A DNA stretch of 8,447 nucleotides from Ectothiorhodospiraceae bacterium (lineage in GTDB: Bacteria > Pseudomonadota > Gammaproteobacteria > Nitrococcales > AK92): the NCBI GenBank assembly GCA_029263635.1, contig JAJUFY010000079.1, positions 1-8,447 on the forward strand. The letters run 5' to 3'. Shown in pieces: positions 6,682 to 8,447 of the stretch. Positions within the stretch are counted from its first letter, which is position 1, and every line of letters starts with the position of its first letter. The position numbers and the translations under genes were made by a program. Below the pieces are notes generated by a model that saw nothing but the letters and a program-made list of their open reading frames with translations, was not told the DNA's origin and did not search any database.

Positions 6682-6909
6682 ATGCAGCGAAAAATTCTCG
6701 CGTTTCATCGGGATGAGCAGGGGCATTGGGTAGCGGAACTGGATTGCGGGCATCATCAGCACGTTCGACATCGGCCGCCGTGGATTAACCGCCCATGGGT
6801 GGTCAGCGAGGAAGGCCGCCAGCGGCACATCGGGCGGCGCCTCAATTGCAAGGCCTGCGATCTGGAGCAGCAGCGCAATCAGCAGCAGTTCGGCACCCAC
6901 CACCTGTAG
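6682..6909 (+). CDS. DUF3565 family small protein, probable metal-binding
   Basis: The 75-residue product begins 'MQRKILAFHRDEQGHWVAELDCGHHQH', continues with 'VRHRPPWINRPWVVSEEGR' and has 'LNCKAC' near the end, the full signature of DUF3565. The function of this family is unknown to me. Cys22 and His24/His27 with Cys56 and Cys59 could bind zinc or another metal, an inference from residue spacing. No signal peptide or membrane segment is present, so it is probably cytoplasmic. The frame is open upstream to a TTG at 6559, but the family N-terminus fixes the ATG at 6682. A strong AGGAAGG (6661-6667) lies 14 bases before it, longer than ideal. The tail (about 63-75) is Gln/His-rich and not part of the conserved domain. 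Confidence 0.85.
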   Translation: MQRKILAFHRDEQGHWVAELDCGHHQHVRHRPPWINRPWVVSEEGRQRHIGRRLNCKACDLEQQRNQQQFGTHHL

Positions 6910-6941
6910 GCGGCGCCCGATAGGAACGGCTGCGGCTCCGG

Positions 6942-6958
6942 GGCCAGCGCGCCTGGCC
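6942..6958 (+). terminator. Weak hairpin after the DUF3565 gene
   Basis: GGCCAG and CTGGCC form a 6-bp stem around a 5-base loop, 32 bases after the stop codon. No T tract follows. It is the only structure of note in the 183-base gap before the next gene and may be chance. Confidence 0.2.
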
Positions 6959-7092
6959 GTCGTATCGGCTCGGTGCGGCGGCTTGCTCGGCTCGCGGCGC
7001 AACCCCATGTCTGGAATGCGAAGCGTCCCTCTCGCGGCTGCGCCATCCGGGTGTAGGCGGGCGGCGATGCGGCAACCTGGGAACCGTCGAAC

Positions 7093-8046
7093 ATGGAAGA
7101 ACAATACGCGACGCATCTTCAAGCTTTCCTGCACCAGGCCTGGAGCCTGCTGACCTCGCTGCAAGCGCTCGATTATCTGGTCCTGCTGGCCGGCCTGCTG
7201 GGCCTGGCGGCGGTGCTGGTCTTCCTGCGCGCCGACCAGACCGAGAGGCGCCGGATCGAGCGCAATTTCCAGCAGCAAGCCGCCGACCGGGAATTCGCCC
7301 TGCGCCGGGAGGTGTACCTGCCGGCTGCCGAGGCGATCGCGCGCGCGCAGGACTTCCTGGGCAAGTTTCCACGGCTGGACATGAGCCGCGACCAGGCGCA
7401 GGTGGTGGTCGACCACATCGTCGGTGCCCTCGGCAAGGCGCAGCTGGTGGCATCCGAGACGAGCGTACAGGCAGTGATGGCGGTCGCCAGCGAGTTCACC
7501 AGCAGCTACCTGGCCCTGGCCGCGCGCCGACAGCCGCTGGCGAAGCTGGCCGCGGAGCTGGCCGATCTGGACAAGGCCATCGAGCACCTGGCGGTCGAAC
7601 GCGATCATCTGCTCGCCAATCTCACCCGGCTGTCCGGCGACAGCGCGGCCGACAAGGGCGGTCAGTGGAGCGACATGAACCGGCGTTTCGACAAGCTGCA
7701 CCGGGAGATCGGCAGCCTGCTCGGCCAGCGTAAGGACAAGCTCGGGCAGCGGGCTGCCGCCGAGCACGAGCTCGAGCTGGAAGGCGTCCAGTCGGCACTG
7801 CGGCTGGCCAAGCTGAGCGTGCCGGCCTATCTGGCCTTGCGCGAGGAGCTGAAGCTGGACCTGGACGAGTCGCACTACCGGGCGCTGGCGCAACGCAGCA
7901 TCGGCGAGCTGGAGCGCTGCCTGAACGCACTCAGGCAGCCGCGCGCAGAGCGCCAGCGCCGCGAACCGGTAATCCCCCCGCAGCCGGCCGGCAATACCGA
8001 GCTGCAGGTCGCTCTCAAGCACAGCGGCCGGTCGGCCGCACTTTGA
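7093..8046 (+). CDS. Membrane-anchored helical protein of unknown function
   Basis: I do not recognise a named family in this 317-residue protein. One membrane segment at about 27-46 ('LDYLVLLAGLLGLAAVLVFL') follows a short N-terminus. It is followed by a very basic stretch, 'RADQTERRRIER', which by the positive-inside rule places the large C-terminal part in the cytoplasm. The remainder is almost all helix: a motif 'LRREVYLPAAEAIARAQDFLGKF' (about 70-92), then heptad-like Leu/Ala/Glu stretches suggesting coiled coils at about 145-182 and 195-240, then a Pro/Arg-rich disordered end (282-317). The single Cys is at 276. There is no enzymatic motif. The ATG at 7093 has no strong ribosome site but immediately precedes the only plausible N-terminus. 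Steady codon pattern and membrane topology support a real gene. The next gene, 124 bases on, is secreted and also helical, so a shared envelope role is possible but unproven. Confidence 0.8.
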   Translation: MEEQYATHLQAFLHQAWSLLTSLQALDYLVLLAGLLGLAAVLVFLRADQTERRRIERNFQQQAADREFALRREVYLPAAEAIARAQDFLGKFPRLDMSRDQAQVVVDHIVGALGKAQLVASETSVQAVMAVASEFTSSYLALAARRQPLAKLAAELADLDKAIEHLAVERDHLLANLTRLSGDSAADKGGQWSDMNRRFDKLHREIGSLLGQRKDKLGQRAAAEHELELEGVQSALRLAKLSVPAYLALREELKLDLDESHYRALAQRSIGELERCLNALRQPRAERQRREPVIPPQPAGNTELQVALKHSGRSAAL

Positions 8047-8160
8047 TCTTGGGCTGCGCCGGCCACACCTAGGGAGTCTGGCCGCGCCAGAGGTCGTGCC
8101 GGCGATGCTGTCGGCGCCCTCGCGGTGGCGGAAATTCAGGGCCGAATCGGCAGAGTGGAC

Positions 8161-8166
8161 AGGAGG
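8161..8166 (+). promoter_or_regulatory. Strong ribosome binding site for the last gene
   Basis: AGGAGG is a perfect Shine-Dalgarno sequence ending four bases before the ATG at 8171. It is the strongest ribosome site in the window and fixes the start of the gene cut by the right edge. Confidence 0.8.
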
Positions 8167-8170
8167 GCCG

Positions 8171-8447
8171 ATGGCAAGGCGTATCAAGACCCTGGGAATG
8201 TGGATAGTGCTGTTGGGGGCTGTCGCGCTGTCTCCGCCGCTGCCGGCGCAGCAGGGCGGGGAACAGGATCCGCAGGTGCTGCTGGAGGAGATGGAGATGC
8301 TGCAGCAGGAGCTGATGCAGGCGCAGGAGGCGGCGATGGCCAACAATCCGGAACTGCGCGAGCAGGGCGAGCAGCTGCAGGACAGGATGCTGGCGGCGAT
8401 GCGGGCCGAAGGTTTCGAGCCCATGCGCAGCCTGGACCGTATCGAAC
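8171..8447 (+). CDS. Secreted Met/Gln/Glu-rich helical protein, N-terminal part, cut by window edge
   Basis: The first 92 codons are present and the frame is open to the right edge. The start has basic residues (MARRIK), a hydrophobic core and a likely signal peptidase I site after 'PLPA' (residue 26), leaving a mature protein that begins QQGG. The visible mature part is a highly charged helix rich in Glu, Gln and Met, with seven Met in about 63 residues and heptad-like spacing ('LLEEMEMLQQELMQAQEAAM', then 'LREQGEQLQDRMLAAM'), which suggests a coiled coil. It has no Cys or Trp. No family is recognised; a function cannot be given from this part. The start is set by the perfect AGGAGG at 8161-8166. 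It follows the membrane-anchored helical protein on the same strand after a 124-base gap in which I see no clear promoter or terminator. Confidence 0.75.
   Translation, partial: MARRIKTLGMWIVLLGAVALSPPLPAQQGGEQDPQVLLEEMEMLQQELMQAQEAAMANNPELREQGEQLQDRMLAAMRAEGFEPMRSLDRIE

Noticed and set aside
6586..8424. 612-codon minus-strand frame spanning the DUF3565 gene, the membrane protein and the start of the last gene
   Set aside because: It crosses three better supported genes and two gaps; the predicted product begins with a Ser/Cys/Ile run and has no domain. The plus-strand genes have ribosome sites, a signal peptide and a membrane segment.

Overview
The window is GC-rich DNA that looks like a gammaproteobacterial chromosome. 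It carries aminopeptidase N (PepN), a class 2 dihydroorotate dehydrogenase (PyrD), the start of a Prc/Tsp-type protease, a tRNA-Ser and a DUF3565 protein. No transposase, integrase, phage gene, toxin-antitoxin pair or CRISPR array is visible. The genus cannot be fixed from the sequence; a Pseudomonas-like or Chromatiales-like lineage is a guess.

Left part, minus strand (1-3193): pepN is read leftwards and is followed 52 bases later by the N-terminal part of a tail-specific protease gene (prc) that leaves the window. Both products degrade protein, PepN in the cytoplasm and Prc in the periplasm, and the genes could share a transcript. An AT-rich stretch with a good -10 box and a 13-bp tandem repeat lies just upstream of pepN.

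Middle, plus strand (3398-5138): an alpha/beta hydrolase with an intact Ser-Asp-His triad diverges from pepN. It is followed by about 340 bases without a gene that hold two terminator-like hairpins. Next comes a single MSHA-like type IV pilin gene with a GTG start, a class III leader and the usual cysteine pair, but no assembly genes beside it.

Right part, plus strand (5284-8447): pyrD (pyrimidine synthesis), tRNA-Ser(TGA), a 75-residue DUF3565 protein with a probable metal site, a 317-residue inner-membrane-anchored helical protein of unknown function, and the start of a secreted Met/Gln/Glu-rich helical protein that leaves the window. Apart from pepN-prc and perhaps the last two genes, the neighbours look like independent units on the chromosome and not one pathway.

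I see no convincing new multi-gene system. The items most worth a second look are the orphan pilin with its structured upstream region, the repeat at the pepN promoter, and the unrecognised membrane/secreted pair at the right end.
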